Positions 13,844 through 22,279 of a stretch of 22,412 nt of DNA are shown piece after piece. The position numbers and the translations under genes were made by a program. How positions within the stretch are numbered: the first letter of the stretch is position 1; each line of letters begins with the position of its first letter. The notes below the pieces were generated by a model that was not told where the DNA came from, made no database searches, and worked only from the letters and a program-made list of their open reading frames with translations. The DNA is from Desulfobacteraceae bacterium (GTDB lineage: Bacteria; Desulfobacterota; Desulfobacteria; Desulfobacterales; Desulfosalsimonadaceae): positions 1-22,412 of the forward strand of contig JAGGYV010000176.1 of the NCBI GenBank assembly GCA_021162325.1. The letters are read 5' to 3'.

Positions 13844-16057
13844 ATGTCGAGATTAATAGCATTTGCTGCCATTCAGGGTGGTTATAAAGTTGTTGCACAG
13901 GCCGAAGGCGCGTATCAAAAAGCGCTGGCGACCTATAATGCGGATACCAAGGTGGGATTTCCCAATACCGGTTATTTTCTGCCGGTCATCTATTCACTTT
14001 TCGGAATCAAGGTTGAAACCCTTGAAGATTTACAGGAACCCTTAGATATTGCCCGGGGACTTCTTCCCCCCCACGTTAAAAATAAAACATGGCTTCCCTT
14101 CCTGGGTCCTCTTCTGGACGCAGGCATGGCAGGAATTATATCCTTTGAAGTTATAGAGGCGCTCAGGTATCTGAATGAGCCTGATTTTTATCTCCATGCG
14201 GAAGATCCGGATATTGAGAACGGAAAACTATGGACCGGCGCTGCAGATGATACGATTTTCAGAAAAAGAGGGGTTGAGTTTGTTGATGGTTCAGCACCTG
14301 GTTTTGCGGCAATCGTAGGTTCTGCGCCGGATGTTGAAACCGCCAAAATGATCATTGAAGATTATCAGCAAAGAGGTCTTTACATGTTCCTGGCAGCCAA
14401 CCATAACGGCACCACCTTGATTGAGCAGCTGATTGAAGCCAAAGTGCAGGTGGGGTGGAGTACACGCATCGCATGTTTCGGCCCTGACATTTCATCGGCG
14501 GTTTTTGCATTGGGTTTTGCCAACAGGGTTGCCATGGCCTTTGGTGGTATTGAACCGGGTGATTACAAAAAGATGCTCATGTATAACAAGGAAAGGGTTT
14601 TTGCCTTTGTTAATGCCCTGGGAGATGTAGGAACCGAATGGGGTGTTGCGGCAGCCGGTTGTGTAAACTGGGGTTTTCCCACCATCGCCGACACCGACAT
14701 AACCCAGATTCTTCCCACAGGTATCTGTACATACGAGCATGTGGTTGCTCCTGTTTCCCATGATGAAATCTGTGCAAAGTCAGTTGAAGTTCGTGGACTC
14801 AAAACCCTTGTTTCCGATGTTGATATTCCCTGTGCGTTCGGCCCGGCCTATGAGGGTGAACGTGTCCGTGGTGCCGACCTCCATGTTCAGTGCGGCGGTG
14901 GCAAGACTCAGTGCACCGAGCTTTGCAAGATGGCGGAAATGAACGAAATCGAAGATGGCAAGGTGGAAGTGATTGGTCCGGATGTCACGGATCTTAAAGA
15001 AGGCGACGTTTTTCCGTTGGCCATCTTCGTACAGGTTGCCGGTCGGGAGTTCCAGCCTGATTTTGAACCCATCCTGGAACGTCAGGTCCATCATCTCGTG
15101 AATTACATTCAGGGGATCATGCATATTGGCCAGCGGGATATTTCCTGGGTGCGTGTCAGCAAATCCGGTATGGACAAAGGATTTACGTTAAAGGATATCG
15201 GTGTGGTCCTTCATGCCAAATTTCATCAGGAATTTGGTAAAATTCTTGATAAGGTTCAGATCACGCTTTACACCAAAAAAGCCGATGTGGACAAACTGAC
15301 CAAAAGAGCCCGTGCCGAATACAAGACGCGTGATGAACGGGTGGATAAGATGACGGATGCGGATGTGGATCTTTATTATTCCTGCACGCTTTGCCAGTCA
15401 TTCGCACCCAATCATGTCTGTACCGTAAGCCCTGAGCGAACCGGTCTTTGCGGCGCATACAACTGGATGGACTGCAAGGCTTCTTTTGAAATCAATCCCA
15501 CCGGTCCGAACCAACCCATTGAAAAGGGCGAGTGCTTGGATCCGGTTCTGGGACAATGGAAAGGCGTTAATGACTTTGTTTACAAAGCATCCAGAGGCGC
15601 GGTTCCTTTGTATAATTTATACTCAATGGTCATTGACCCCATGACCACCTGCGGTTGCTGTGAGTGTATTGCGGCCATGCTGCCTGCCTGTAATGGTGTT
15701 ATGTCGGTCGGCAGGGATTATGCCGGAGAAACCCCATGCGGAATGAAGTTTACAACGCTTGCTGGTGTTATGGGCGGCGGGGCACAATCTCCCGGATTTG
15801 TCGGCCATTCAAAATACAATATTACCCAGGGTAAGTTCATCACGGGTGATGGCGGGCTGCTTCGAATGGTGTGGATGCCCAAGGCCTTAAAAGAAGAGCT
15901 CAAAGAGCGCATCGAAAAACGTGGCAAAGAAATGGGCTGTCCGGATCTGTACGACATGATCGCTGATGAAACCGTGGGTATTACGGAAGAAGAGATTCTG
16001 CCGTGGCTCGAAGAAAAAGGACATCCGGCGTTGAAAATGGATTCGCTGGTCGGCTGA
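13844..16057 (+). CDS. acsB: Acetyl-CoA synthase (CODH/ACS alpha subunit)
   Basis: This enzyme condenses CO, a methyl group from the corrinoid protein and CoA into acetyl-CoA, or cleaves acetyl-CoA in reverse. It has 737 residues, full length for bacterial AcsB including the N-terminal CODH-binding and CO-channel domain. A-cluster cysteines are all visible with the expected spacing: Cys514, Cys517, Cys526 and Cys536 for the 4Fe-4S cubane, and Cys603-Gly-Cys605 for the nickel sites. The latter reads CGCCEC, with an additional cysteine at 606. GGAGGAA sits just upstream of the ATG, 72 nt after acsA. It is followed by a 141-nt gap with a strong stem-loop before acsC. Confidence 0.97.
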   Translation: MSRLIAFAAIQGGYKVVAQAEGAYQKALATYNADTKVGFPNTGYFLPVIYSLFGIKVETLEDLQEPLDIARGLLPPHVKNKTWLPFLGPLLDAGMAGIISFEVIEALRYLNEPDFYLHAEDPDIENGKLWTGAADDTIFRKRGVEFVDGSAPGFAAIVGSAPDVETAKMIIEDYQQRGLYMFLAANHNGTTLIEQLIEAKVQVGWSTRIACFGPDISSAVFALGFANRVAMAFGGIEPGDYKKMLMYNKERVFAFVNALGDVGTEWGVAAAGCVNWGFPTIADTDITQILPTGICTYEHVVAPVSHDEICAKSVEVRGLKTLVSDVDIPCAFGPAYEGERVRGADLHVQCGGGKTQCTELCKMAEMNEIEDGKVEVIGPDVTDLKEGDVFPLAIFVQVAGREFQPDFEPILERQVHHLVNYIQGIMHIGQRDISWVRVSKSGMDKGFTLKDIGVVLHAKFHQEFGKILDKVQITLYTKKADVDKLTKRARAEYKTRDERVDKMTDADVDLYYSCTLCQSFAPNHVCTVSPERTGLCGAYNWMDCKASFEINPTGPNQPIEKGECLDPVLGQWKGVNDFVYKASRGAVPLYNLYSMVIDPMTTCGCCECIAAMLPACNGVMSVGRDYAGETPCGMKFTTLAGVMGGGAQSPGFVGHSKYNITQGKFITGDGGLLRMVWMPKALKEELKERIEKRGKEMGCPDLYDMIADETVGITEEEILPWLEEKGHPALKMDSLVG

Positions 16058-16084
16058 TAACCTGTAAATATCAAGTGTCAAATA

Positions 16085-16136
16085 AATAATGGCATCGCGG
16101 GAATTCAGATAAATGTTTTTCCGCGATGTTATTATT
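16085..16136 (+). ncRNA. Intercistronic 16-bp stem-loop between acsB and acsC
   Basis: AATAATGGCATCGCGG (16085-16100) pairs with CCGCGATGTTATTATT (16121-16136). All 16 positions pair in RNA, counting two G-U pairs, around a 20-nt loop. No U-run follows, so it is not a classic terminator. A role as RNA stabiliser, processing site or partial attenuator setting the AcsB:AcsC ratio is inference. Confidence 0.7.
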
Positions 16137-16198
16137 AAAAGTGTAAACTGACCATTTGATAATAAATTTTGATTAAGTAAGTAAATAAGGAGACAAAA

Positions 16199-17536
16199 AT
16201 GGCACTAACTGGTATACAGATTTTCAAGCTCCTTCCGAAGACCAATTGCAAGGAATGCGGGGTCCCTACCTGCCTCGCATTTGCTATGAACCTTGCATCC
16301 GGTAAGGCGGAACTTGACGCGTGTCCCTATGTTTCGGATGAAGCAAGAGAGCAACTGGCGGAAGCCTCCGCACCTCCGATTCTTCCGGTCCAAATTGGTA
16401 ATGGGGTCCGTAAGTTCACGGTGGGCGCTGAAACCGTAATGTACAGACATGAAAAAACATTTTATAATCCCACAGCAATTGCTGCAAAGGTTCGCTCGGA
16501 TATTAAAGACAAGGACCTGAAAGCAAAGCTGGCTACCTGGCAGGCATTTCAGTATGAACGGGTTGGTTTTAATCTGCGCCCGGAACTGGTTGCGGTTGAA
16601 GATGCCGGCGATGCCAAAGCGTTTGCCCAAACAGCCAAAACGATAGCGGAAACCTCTGAATTTAATTTGATCTTGATTTCCGATAACGTGGATTCCATGA
16701 AGGCGGCGGTCGAAGTTACCTGTTTCAAGAATCCCTTGATTTATGCAGCTACGGAAGCGACGGTGGATGCATATGGGGCATTGGCAAAAGAGAAAGGCTT
16801 GCCCCTGGCGGTGAAAGCGGATTCCGTTGAAGCATTGATTCCCCTGACTGACAAACTTCTTGCAATGGGAATTAAAAATCTTGTGCTGGATTCCAGCTCC
16901 CGTGATGTTAAGCAGGCGTTTGAAGATCAGGTCGTCATGAGACGCTCGGCATTAAAGGGCGGAAATCGTTCTTTGGGCTTTCCCACCATTACATTTCCGT
17001 GTGAAATGGCATCCAACCTGGACATGGAAACAATGTTGGCGGCCATGTTTATCGCGAAATACGGTGCGATTACCGTTTTGTCTGATTTTACCTCGGAATC
17101 ATTGTTCTCGTTGCTGCTTGAACGACTCAATATTTTTACCGATCCGCAGCGGCCCATGACAGTTACCGAGGGTATCTATGAAATCGGAAACCCGGATGAA
17201 AATTCACCGGTTGTGATCACAACCAACTTTGCATTGACCTACTTTATTGTTTCCGGTGAAATTGAAGGCAGCAAGGTGCCGACCTGGTTGCTGATTAAAG
17301 ATACGGAAGGTCTGTCCGTATTGACAGCATGGGCGGCCGGTAAATTTGCCGGTGATGATGTGGGCATGTTTGTCAAAAAATGTGGTATTGACGATAAAGT
17401 AAAAAAGAAAGAATTGATTATTCCCGGATATGCGGCAGCCATCGCAGGTGAAGTTGAAGAAGAGTTGCCGGGCTGGGCCATTACGGTCGGACCGAGAGAA
17501 GCGCCTCATCTGCCTGCATTTTTAAAGGCCAAATAA
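16199..17536 (+). CDS. acsC: Corrinoid iron-sulfur protein large subunit
   Basis: This is the large (gamma) subunit of the corrinoid iron-sulfur protein (445 residues). The N-terminal 4Fe-4S domain has Cys17, Cys20, Cys25 and Cys42 (NCKECGVPTC ... DACPY), the cluster that reduces the cobalt. A TIM-barrel domain follows (about 90-320), with NLVLDSSSRDV and the conserved FPTITF block. The C-terminal corrinoid-binding region (about 325-445) includes VVITTNFALTYFIVSGEIEG and ELIIPGYAAAIAGEVEEELPGW. Length is normal. A ribosome binding site AAGGAGAC lies before the ATG. It works with AcsD and is methylated by AcsE, both encoded in this cluster. Confidence 0.96.
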   Translation: MALTGIQIFKLLPKTNCKECGVPTCLAFAMNLASGKAELDACPYVSDEAREQLAEASAPPILPVQIGNGVRKFTVGAETVMYRHEKTFYNPTAIAAKVRSDIKDKDLKAKLATWQAFQYERVGFNLRPELVAVEDAGDAKAFAQTAKTIAETSEFNLILISDNVDSMKAAVEVTCFKNPLIYAATEATVDAYGALAKEKGLPLAVKADSVEALIPLTDKLLAMGIKNLVLDSSSRDVKQAFEDQVVMRRSALKGGNRSLGFPTITFPCEMASNLDMETMLAAMFIAKYGAITVLSDFTSESLFSLLLERLNIFTDPQRPMTVTEGIYEIGNPDENSPVVITTNFALTYFIVSGEIEGSKVPTWLLIKDTEGLSVLTAWAAGKFAGDDVGMFVKKCGIDDKVKKKELIIPGYAAAIAGEVEEELPGWAITVGPREAPHLPAFLKAK

Positions 17537-17563
17537 AATTTTAACATGGGATTGATTTGTGTG

Positions 17564-17591
17564 TTGATATCTTCCGGCCATAAGGTATATT
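17564..17591 (+). promoter_or_regulatory. Possible internal promoter upstream of acsE
   Basis: TTGATA (17564-17569) is followed after 16 nt by TATATT (17586-17591) in the 108-nt acsC-acsE gap. It may give acsE some independent transcription; the match is moderate. Confidence 0.3.
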
Positions 17592-17644
17592 TTAGGTGTG
17601 TTGGTGGGATCAACCGTCAAGCCCAAAAAATGGAGGTAGAGTAA

Positions 17645-18535
17645 ATGTTATGTCTTGGTGAAAGTTTAAATGTCATGTCCAAAAAGATTGGTGCCGCGTT
17701 TAAAGCGCGTGATCCAAAGCCAATCCAGGAAGAGGCCCTTTTCCAGAAGGGAAAAGGTATGGACTATATTGACATCAATCTCGGTCCTGCCAAAAAAGAC
17801 GGTATCGAATTAATGCCCTGGGTAATCCAGACGGTCCAGGAAGTGGTGGATGATATTCCCCTGATACTGGACTCATCCAATATCGAGGCGATTGAAGCCG
17901 GGCTTAAGGTCTATAAACCGACGGAAAAAGCGCCCATAATTAATTCAATCATGTGCCGGGTGGAACGATATGAAAAGATGATTCCGCTGGCAGCCGAATA
18001 TAACGCGGATTTTATCGCATTAATGTGGGGCCCGGAAGGTTTGCCGCGGGATGAGAATGAACGTGCCGCACTGTGTGTGGAACTGCTTTATGCAGCCAAC
18101 GAGGCGGGTATTGAAAATGACCGTATCTGGGTGGACGGGATTGTTACACCGGTCAATATTCAGCAGCAACAGAGTGTCAGCCTGATGGAATTCCAGAAAA
18201 TGCTTCAGGATATTGCCCCGGGGGCCAAAAGCACCTGCGGTTTGTCAAATGTATCCAATGGTCCTCCGGTACACCTGCGCCCGATATTGAATTCGACGTT
18301 TATGGTCATGCTGGAAAGATATGGCATGTATTCTGTAATTTCAGATCCGTTAGATGACAAGCTGACCGATATCGCCAAAGGCAAACGTCAGGATGTCGTT
18401 GATGTGGTTCATGCAACCATGGACGGTAATGCACCGGATATCAGCAGTATTTCCAAAGAACTGGCAGATTATGTCAAGACTGTAGATGTTATTCTTGGCA
18501 GAACCCTGTATTCTGATTCATGGCTTGAATTGTAA
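17645..18535 (+). CDS. acsE: Methyltetrahydrofolate:corrinoid iron-sulfur protein methyltransferase
   Basis: This enzyme transfers the methyl group of methyltetrahydrofolate to Co(I) of the corrinoid protein (296 residues). The pterin-binding TIM-barrel family is clear from DINLGPAKKDG, LILDSSN (Asp76), INS (Asn100), WVDGIVTP (Asp164) and GLSNVSNG (Asn202). These correspond to Asp75, Asn96, Asp160 and Asn199 in Moorella MeTr. It is about 34 residues longer than the 262-residue Moorella enzyme. The surplus appears as an insertion between the late barrel helix and the C-terminal RTLYSDSW block (about residues 245-280). GGAGG lies 8 nt before the ATG. It is the last gene before a strong terminator. 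Confidence 0.94.
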   Translation: MLCLGESLNVMSKKIGAAFKARDPKPIQEEALFQKGKGMDYIDINLGPAKKDGIELMPWVIQTVQEVVDDIPLILDSSNIEAIEAGLKVYKPTEKAPIINSIMCRVERYEKMIPLAAEYNADFIALMWGPEGLPRDENERAALCVELLYAANEAGIENDRIWVDGIVTPVNIQQQQSVSLMEFQKMLQDIAPGAKSTCGLSNVSNGPPVHLRPILNSTFMVMLERYGMYSVISDPLDDKLTDIAKGKRQDVVDVVHATMDGNAPDISSISKELADYVKTVDVILGRTLYSDSWLEL

Positions 18536-18573
18536 TATTTTTGCTTTCAGCCGATTAGAAAAATGATGACCCA

Positions 18574-18612
18574 ATGCCCCACTCTGAAAATCAGGGTGGG
18601 GCATTTTTTTTT
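18574..18612 (+). terminator. Rho-independent terminator of the acs cluster
   Basis: ATGCCCCACTCTGA (18574-18587) pairs over 14 positions (one G-U) with TCAGGGTGGGGCAT (18591-18604) around an AAA loop, followed directly by a run of eight T. It lies 38 nt after the acsE stop and is the clearest intrinsic terminator in the window. Confidence 0.93.
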
Positions 18613-18720
18613 CGACTAATAAATTCATAATTATTTGAAATGATTAATAAGTTGTTTGTTGTTTTATGGTACGAATGGTGATTCGTCACTGTGAAAAGCT
18701 TTTTAATGGAGATGATTTTA

Positions 18721-19338
18721 ATGGCACGAGTTGATGATTATTTTAACGCAAAAAAAATAGCCGTTGAGAAACTGGCAAAAGAATCCTTTGATGGCATTGC
18801 AACGTGTTCCGGCTTTGAAATAAAAAATAATGGAAAATACCAAATTTCTTTTTTAAATCGGACCTATCAGGTCAGTTATCCTGAATTTGAATTTTTGGAT
18901 GTGGCAGATACGGATGCCGAGGTTCCCATTCAGGAGCAGGTTCTGATTCTGCATTACCTGACCGCCATGAAATCGATTGTGCCGGCTGGACGCTGGATCG
19001 CTTATCGGGAAATCCCCGGGGCCTCATTCTACTTTAGTGCGTTTGTACAACGGGCCATTAACCCGTTAAAAAAAGTGTTTGGAAAAAATATCACCGGATT
19101 GACAACGGCTGCACCCAAAATCAATGGAAAGCCGATTGACATCGGTGATGCCGCATTTGAGTTCCGGGTGTTTCCAAAGGTCCCGTTGCAGATGATTATC
19201 TATGAAGGCGATGATGAGTTCGAACCGGAAGCCAATATTCTTTTTGATTCAACCGCCGGCGCGTTTTTATCACCGGAGGATGCTGCCTGGCTGGCCGGAA
19301 TGGTCGTGTATCGGCTAATGGCATTGAGTCGGCCGTAA
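18721..19338 (+). CDS. DUF3786-type protein next to the CODH/ACS cluster
   Basis: This soluble protein of 205 residues has no signal peptide or membrane segment. By overall pattern it resembles DUF3786 proteins: an N-terminal FEIKNNGKYQISFLNRTYQVSYPEF, a central ILHYL block, GRWIAYREIPGASFY and the C-terminal QMIIYEGDDEFEPEANILFDSTAGAFLSPEDAAWL, in which acidic residues cluster. The function of this family is not established. The family is, to my knowledge, often found beside corrinoid or CODH/ACS genes, and here it follows acsE after its terminator. The start at 18721 is chosen over an upstream GTG (18691) because GGAG lies 9 nt before it. The only cysteine is near the N-terminus, so an Fe-S role is not supported. 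Confidence 0.65.
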   Translation: MARVDDYFNAKKIAVEKLAKESFDGIATCSGFEIKNNGKYQISFLNRTYQVSYPEFEFLDVADTDAEVPIQEQVLILHYLTAMKSIVPAGRWIAYREIPGASFYFSAFVQRAINPLKKVFGKNITGLTTAAPKINGKPIDIGDAAFEFRVFPKVPLQMIIYEGDDEFEPEANILFDSTAGAFLSPEDAAWLAGMVVYRLMALSRP

Positions 19339-19413
19339 AACAGATAATTATGCATCTTCAGGTATAATGGGCTTTAAAAGGATAGACTTTTCCCGACTGT
19401 TATGGGGTAATCA

Positions 19414-21483
19414 ATGGCAGCGTACTCTCATCCATTAGGAATACGTAATTCAATAAAGACTACGATCAGTGTCTTTCTGATATTTGCAGGCTGTCTGCTC
19501 ATTTATTCAAATTCTTTTTATGTGCCGTTTACTTTTGATGATCGTCCTTTTATTATCAACGACACATCTGTTCATTTAACGGACCTGTCTGTCAGTCATC
19601 TGATAAAAGCAGTATGTGAGGGATATCCGGGGCAGCGCCCATTGTCAAATATCAGTTTTGCGGTAAATTATTATTTCAGCAATTTACAGCCATTCGGCTA
19701 TCATCTGGTTAATATATTAATTCATTCGCTTTCAGGTATTTTTCTTTTTTTTCTTTTACAAAATACAATCACTTTAGCCCAGCCAGGAATTTTTTGCCGG
19801 AATGATCTGTCAGGTTTGAGCAGAAAAGGGCCTTTTGATTCGCAATTGATCGCATTTTTAGCAGTTCTTGTCTGGCTGTTTCATCCCCTGCATACGGAGT
19901 CCGTTACCTATATCTGTCAGCGGATGACCAGTCTGGCCGGCATGTTTTATGTTTTATCTATATGGCTCTATGTTAAAGGAAGGTTATCAGCCCGTTTCCC
20001 GGATAAAACAAACCACAGGCAAATAATTTTGTTTCTGGGCAGTGCCGCTGCCGGTGGTTTGGCTGTCTTAAGCAAACCCAATGCCGCAACACTACCGGTT
20101 ATGATTTTGTTTTACGAGTGGGCTTTTTTTCAGAATTTTCGCTTGGATTGGTTTAAACGCCGGTTCATGTGGATTATTTTGGTGCTTTGTCTGGTATGCG
20201 TCTTTTCCATTCTTTTTTTAGGCAATACGCCCATCGACAGAATTTTGTCTGCATATGCACATCGTGATTTTACACTCCTGCAAAGAGTGCTGACCGAGTC
20301 CCGGGTGATTGTTTACTATCTCAGCCTGATTGTTTTTCCATCATATCAGCGTCTTAATCTTGATTATGATTATCCGATTTCCACTTTCCTGATTGCCCCT
20401 TCGACAACAGTGATTGCGATCATGGCAATTATCGGATTATTGGGGCTGGCCGTTTATTCGTCAAAAAAAGAACCGTTTATAGGCTTTGCTGTTTTTTGGT
20501 TTTTAGCCAATTTGATCATAGAGTCCAGTGTTATCGGACTTGAGATAATTTTTGAACACCGGACCTATTTGCCCTCCATGTTTTTGATTGCTGCCATGGC
20601 CGTAATAATTTTCCGGTTTTGTCAATCCGACAGGATTGCTGTTGTTATATTTTGTATGATTATATTCATTGAAGGACTTTGGACATGGCAGCGAAATGAA
20701 ATCTGGCAGGATGAATTGATTTTGTGGCAGGACTGTGTTGAAAAATCACCCGAAAAAGCGCGGTCGTATTATAATCTGGGGTGCCTCCTGTCTCAGAAGA
20801 ATCAATTGGATCAATCAATTTCTTATTTTTATAAAGCCGCCGTGCTGGAACCCGGTTCTTCGTATGTTCATTATAATTTAGGGTGTGAGCTGGCAAAAAT
20901 ACAATCCAATAAGCAAGCAATGGCTCATTTTTCAAAAGTGCTGGCTCTGGATCCGAATCATGCCGATGCCCACACAAACATGGCCAATATCTTGTCAGAA
21001 TTGGGGAAGCAGGACCGGGCCATCGGGCATTACCGAAAGGCAGCAGCGCTACGGCCCAAAAACCAGGAATACCTGTCTAATCTGGGTGCCGCACTATTTT
21101 CTAAAGGAATGGTAGAAGACGCAATTATTTATTACCAGAAGGCATATCAGCTAAAACCGGATAATATCACAATCCTCAATCGTTTGGGGTATGCGCTCTT
21201 CAGCTGGGGAAAGACCGATGAGTCGATACCTTATTACATGAAGGTTCTTGAATTGTCACCAAATAATGCGGAAGCGAATGGGAAGATGGGGGATGTCCTG
21301 ATGAGAAAAAAAGAATATCATCAAGCGATTTCTCATTATATCAAGGCGTTGAAGAAAAATCCGAATGACGCCCAGTCGCATTATAATCTGGGAATCGCAT
21401 ATTCCAGAACAGACCGCTTGAAACAGGCAGAGGGCCATTTTAAGCAAGCCATAAAGATTTCTCCGGATCTGCAAGTTCCTTGA
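19414..21483 (+). CDS. Multi-pass membrane protein with C-terminal TPRs (TMTC/GT-C-like)
   Basis: This protein (689 residues) has about ten hydrophobic segments in residues 18-430, then seven TPR units of 34 residues (about 449-685, e.g. KARSYYNLGCLLSQKNQLDQ). The N-terminal half has features of GT-C glycosyltransferases of the TMTC/protein O-mannosyltransferase type: an acidic motif FDDRPFIIND in the first extracytoplasmic loop, RPLSNISFAVNYYF, and FHPLHTESVTYICQRMTSL. The domain order, membrane half then TPR, matches eukaryotic TMTC proteins and many uncharacterised bacterial relatives. Glycosyl transfer to proteins outside the membrane is therefore a hypothesis. It lies 75 nt after the DUF3786 gene with GGGG-type ribosome binding. 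No glycan gene neighbours support it. Confidence 0.7.
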   Translation: MAAYSHPLGIRNSIKTTISVFLIFAGCLLIYSNSFYVPFTFDDRPFIINDTSVHLTDLSVSHLIKAVCEGYPGQRPLSNISFAVNYYFSNLQPFGYHLVNILIHSLSGIFLFFLLQNTITLAQPGIFCRNDLSGLSRKGPFDSQLIAFLAVLVWLFHPLHTESVTYICQRMTSLAGMFYVLSIWLYVKGRLSARFPDKTNHRQIILFLGSAAAGGLAVLSKPNAATLPVMILFYEWAFFQNFRLDWFKRRFMWIILVLCLVCVFSILFLGNTPIDRILSAYAHRDFTLLQRVLTESRVIVYYLSLIVFPSYQRLNLDYDYPISTFLIAPSTTVIAIMAIIGLLGLAVYSSKKEPFIGFAVFWFLANLIIESSVIGLEIIFEHRTYLPSMFLIAAMAVIIFRFCQSDRIAVVIFCMIIFIEGLWTWQRNEIWQDELILWQDCVEKSPEKARSYYNLGCLLSQKNQLDQSISYFYKAAVLEPGSSYVHYNLGCELAKIQSNKQAMAHFSKVLALDPNHADAHTNMANILSELGKQDRAIGHYRKAAALRPKNQEYLSNLGAALFSKGMVEDAIIYYQKAYQLKPDNITILNRLGYALFSWGKTDESIPYYMKVLELSPNNAEANGKMGDVLMRKKEYHQAISHYIKALKKNPNDAQSHYNLGIAYSRTDRLKQAEGHFKQAIKISPDLQVP

Positions 21484-22216
21484 TTTGATGATAAAGTGAA
21501 ATTGTTTGTCACCGATGATGCCGGTTCTTTGGCTTTCGTGTTTTTCATGGCATCCACTACACTCATGTTATTTTTTTTTAAATACTTCTTTGGTGTTGCC
21601 GTGGGATTTCCATCTGATGGATTGTAGCGGTCCAAGAGAATATTTGTATAATTTTTACCCACTTCAATTTTTCTCTACTTTTCTTGGCGGGCAAGAAAAG
21701 TAGCAAAAGAAGCCCGCCCTGCGCTGCGGTAGTCCCTGATCTGATAGTTCCCGTGGCGGGGTCAAAAACTCGCTGTGCTCAAACAGTTTGTCCCCTTCTT
21801 CCATGGTGAACCATCAGTTCAGGGCCGCATCGCAATGGGGAATCAGGATCGATGCTGGCGGTATATGCAGGGAAAAATAGCAATTAGCTGCTAGTTATCC
21901 GAATGATAGGAGGAAGAAGACTTTTTTTGAATTGAGACAATGAATGGTTTTATGTGATTTATCAATATTGCTGTAAGATATTTAATAATTAAATACAAAT
22001 AGTTATAAATAAATCACAATTCAAGAATGACACCAATTTGCACCAATTCCCATTTTCATCGATTCCCTTTTGCCCGATTATGAGACTTACATAACATCAG
22101 GACTCTTGATCTGGGTCGAGGGTATTGAAGCCAGATTTTATATTTATATCATTTAATCCCAATAAGTTATTCTCAAAATTCTTTTCTGAAACACACGCTT
22201 GCAACCGGAAACCAAA
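21484..22216. other. Gene-poor region with dispersed-repeat sequence
   Basis: About 730 nt without a supportable gene. It holds a T9 tract (21571-21579), the hairpin repeat described separately at 21675-21703 with a GC-rich continuation to about 21850, and an A/T-rich stretch (about 21900-22020). Short frames are present on both strands but lack ribosome binding sites and family features. Confidence 0.6.
21675..21703. repeat. 12-bp perfect inverted repeat, dispersed-repeat type
   Basis: CTACTTTTCTTG (21675-21686) and CAAGAAAAGTAG (21692-21703) enclose GCGGG. A few bases on, GCCCGCC can pair with the loop. Sequence of this kind, with the GC-rich tail that follows here, is familiar as interspersed repeats in proteobacterial genomes. 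Confidence 0.7.
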
Positions 22217-22279
22217 CATGGCACCTTTCTGCATATAATCTGGACCTGAGTAGAACAGAAAAAGCAGGAAGGTGCCATG
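22217..22279 (+). promoter_or_regulatory. Inverted repeat sequestering the transposase start
   Basis: CATGGCACCTTTCTGC (22217-22232) pairs with GCAGGAAGGTGCCATG (22264-22279), 15 exact pairs plus one G-U. The right arm holds both the AGGAAGG ribosome binding site and the ATG (22277). The loop carries a TATAAT (22234-22239). A transcript from that -10 box would lack the left arm, while read-through RNA from outside would fold and hide the start. Confidence 0.7.

Noticed and set aside
21480..21570. Minus-strand frame with a CxxCH heme-type motif (HECSGCH)
   Set aside because: A stop codon lies immediately before it, no single indel in the adjacent A9 tract repairs the frame, and the rest runs antisense to the TPR gene. 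It is too short to call a cytochrome remnant.
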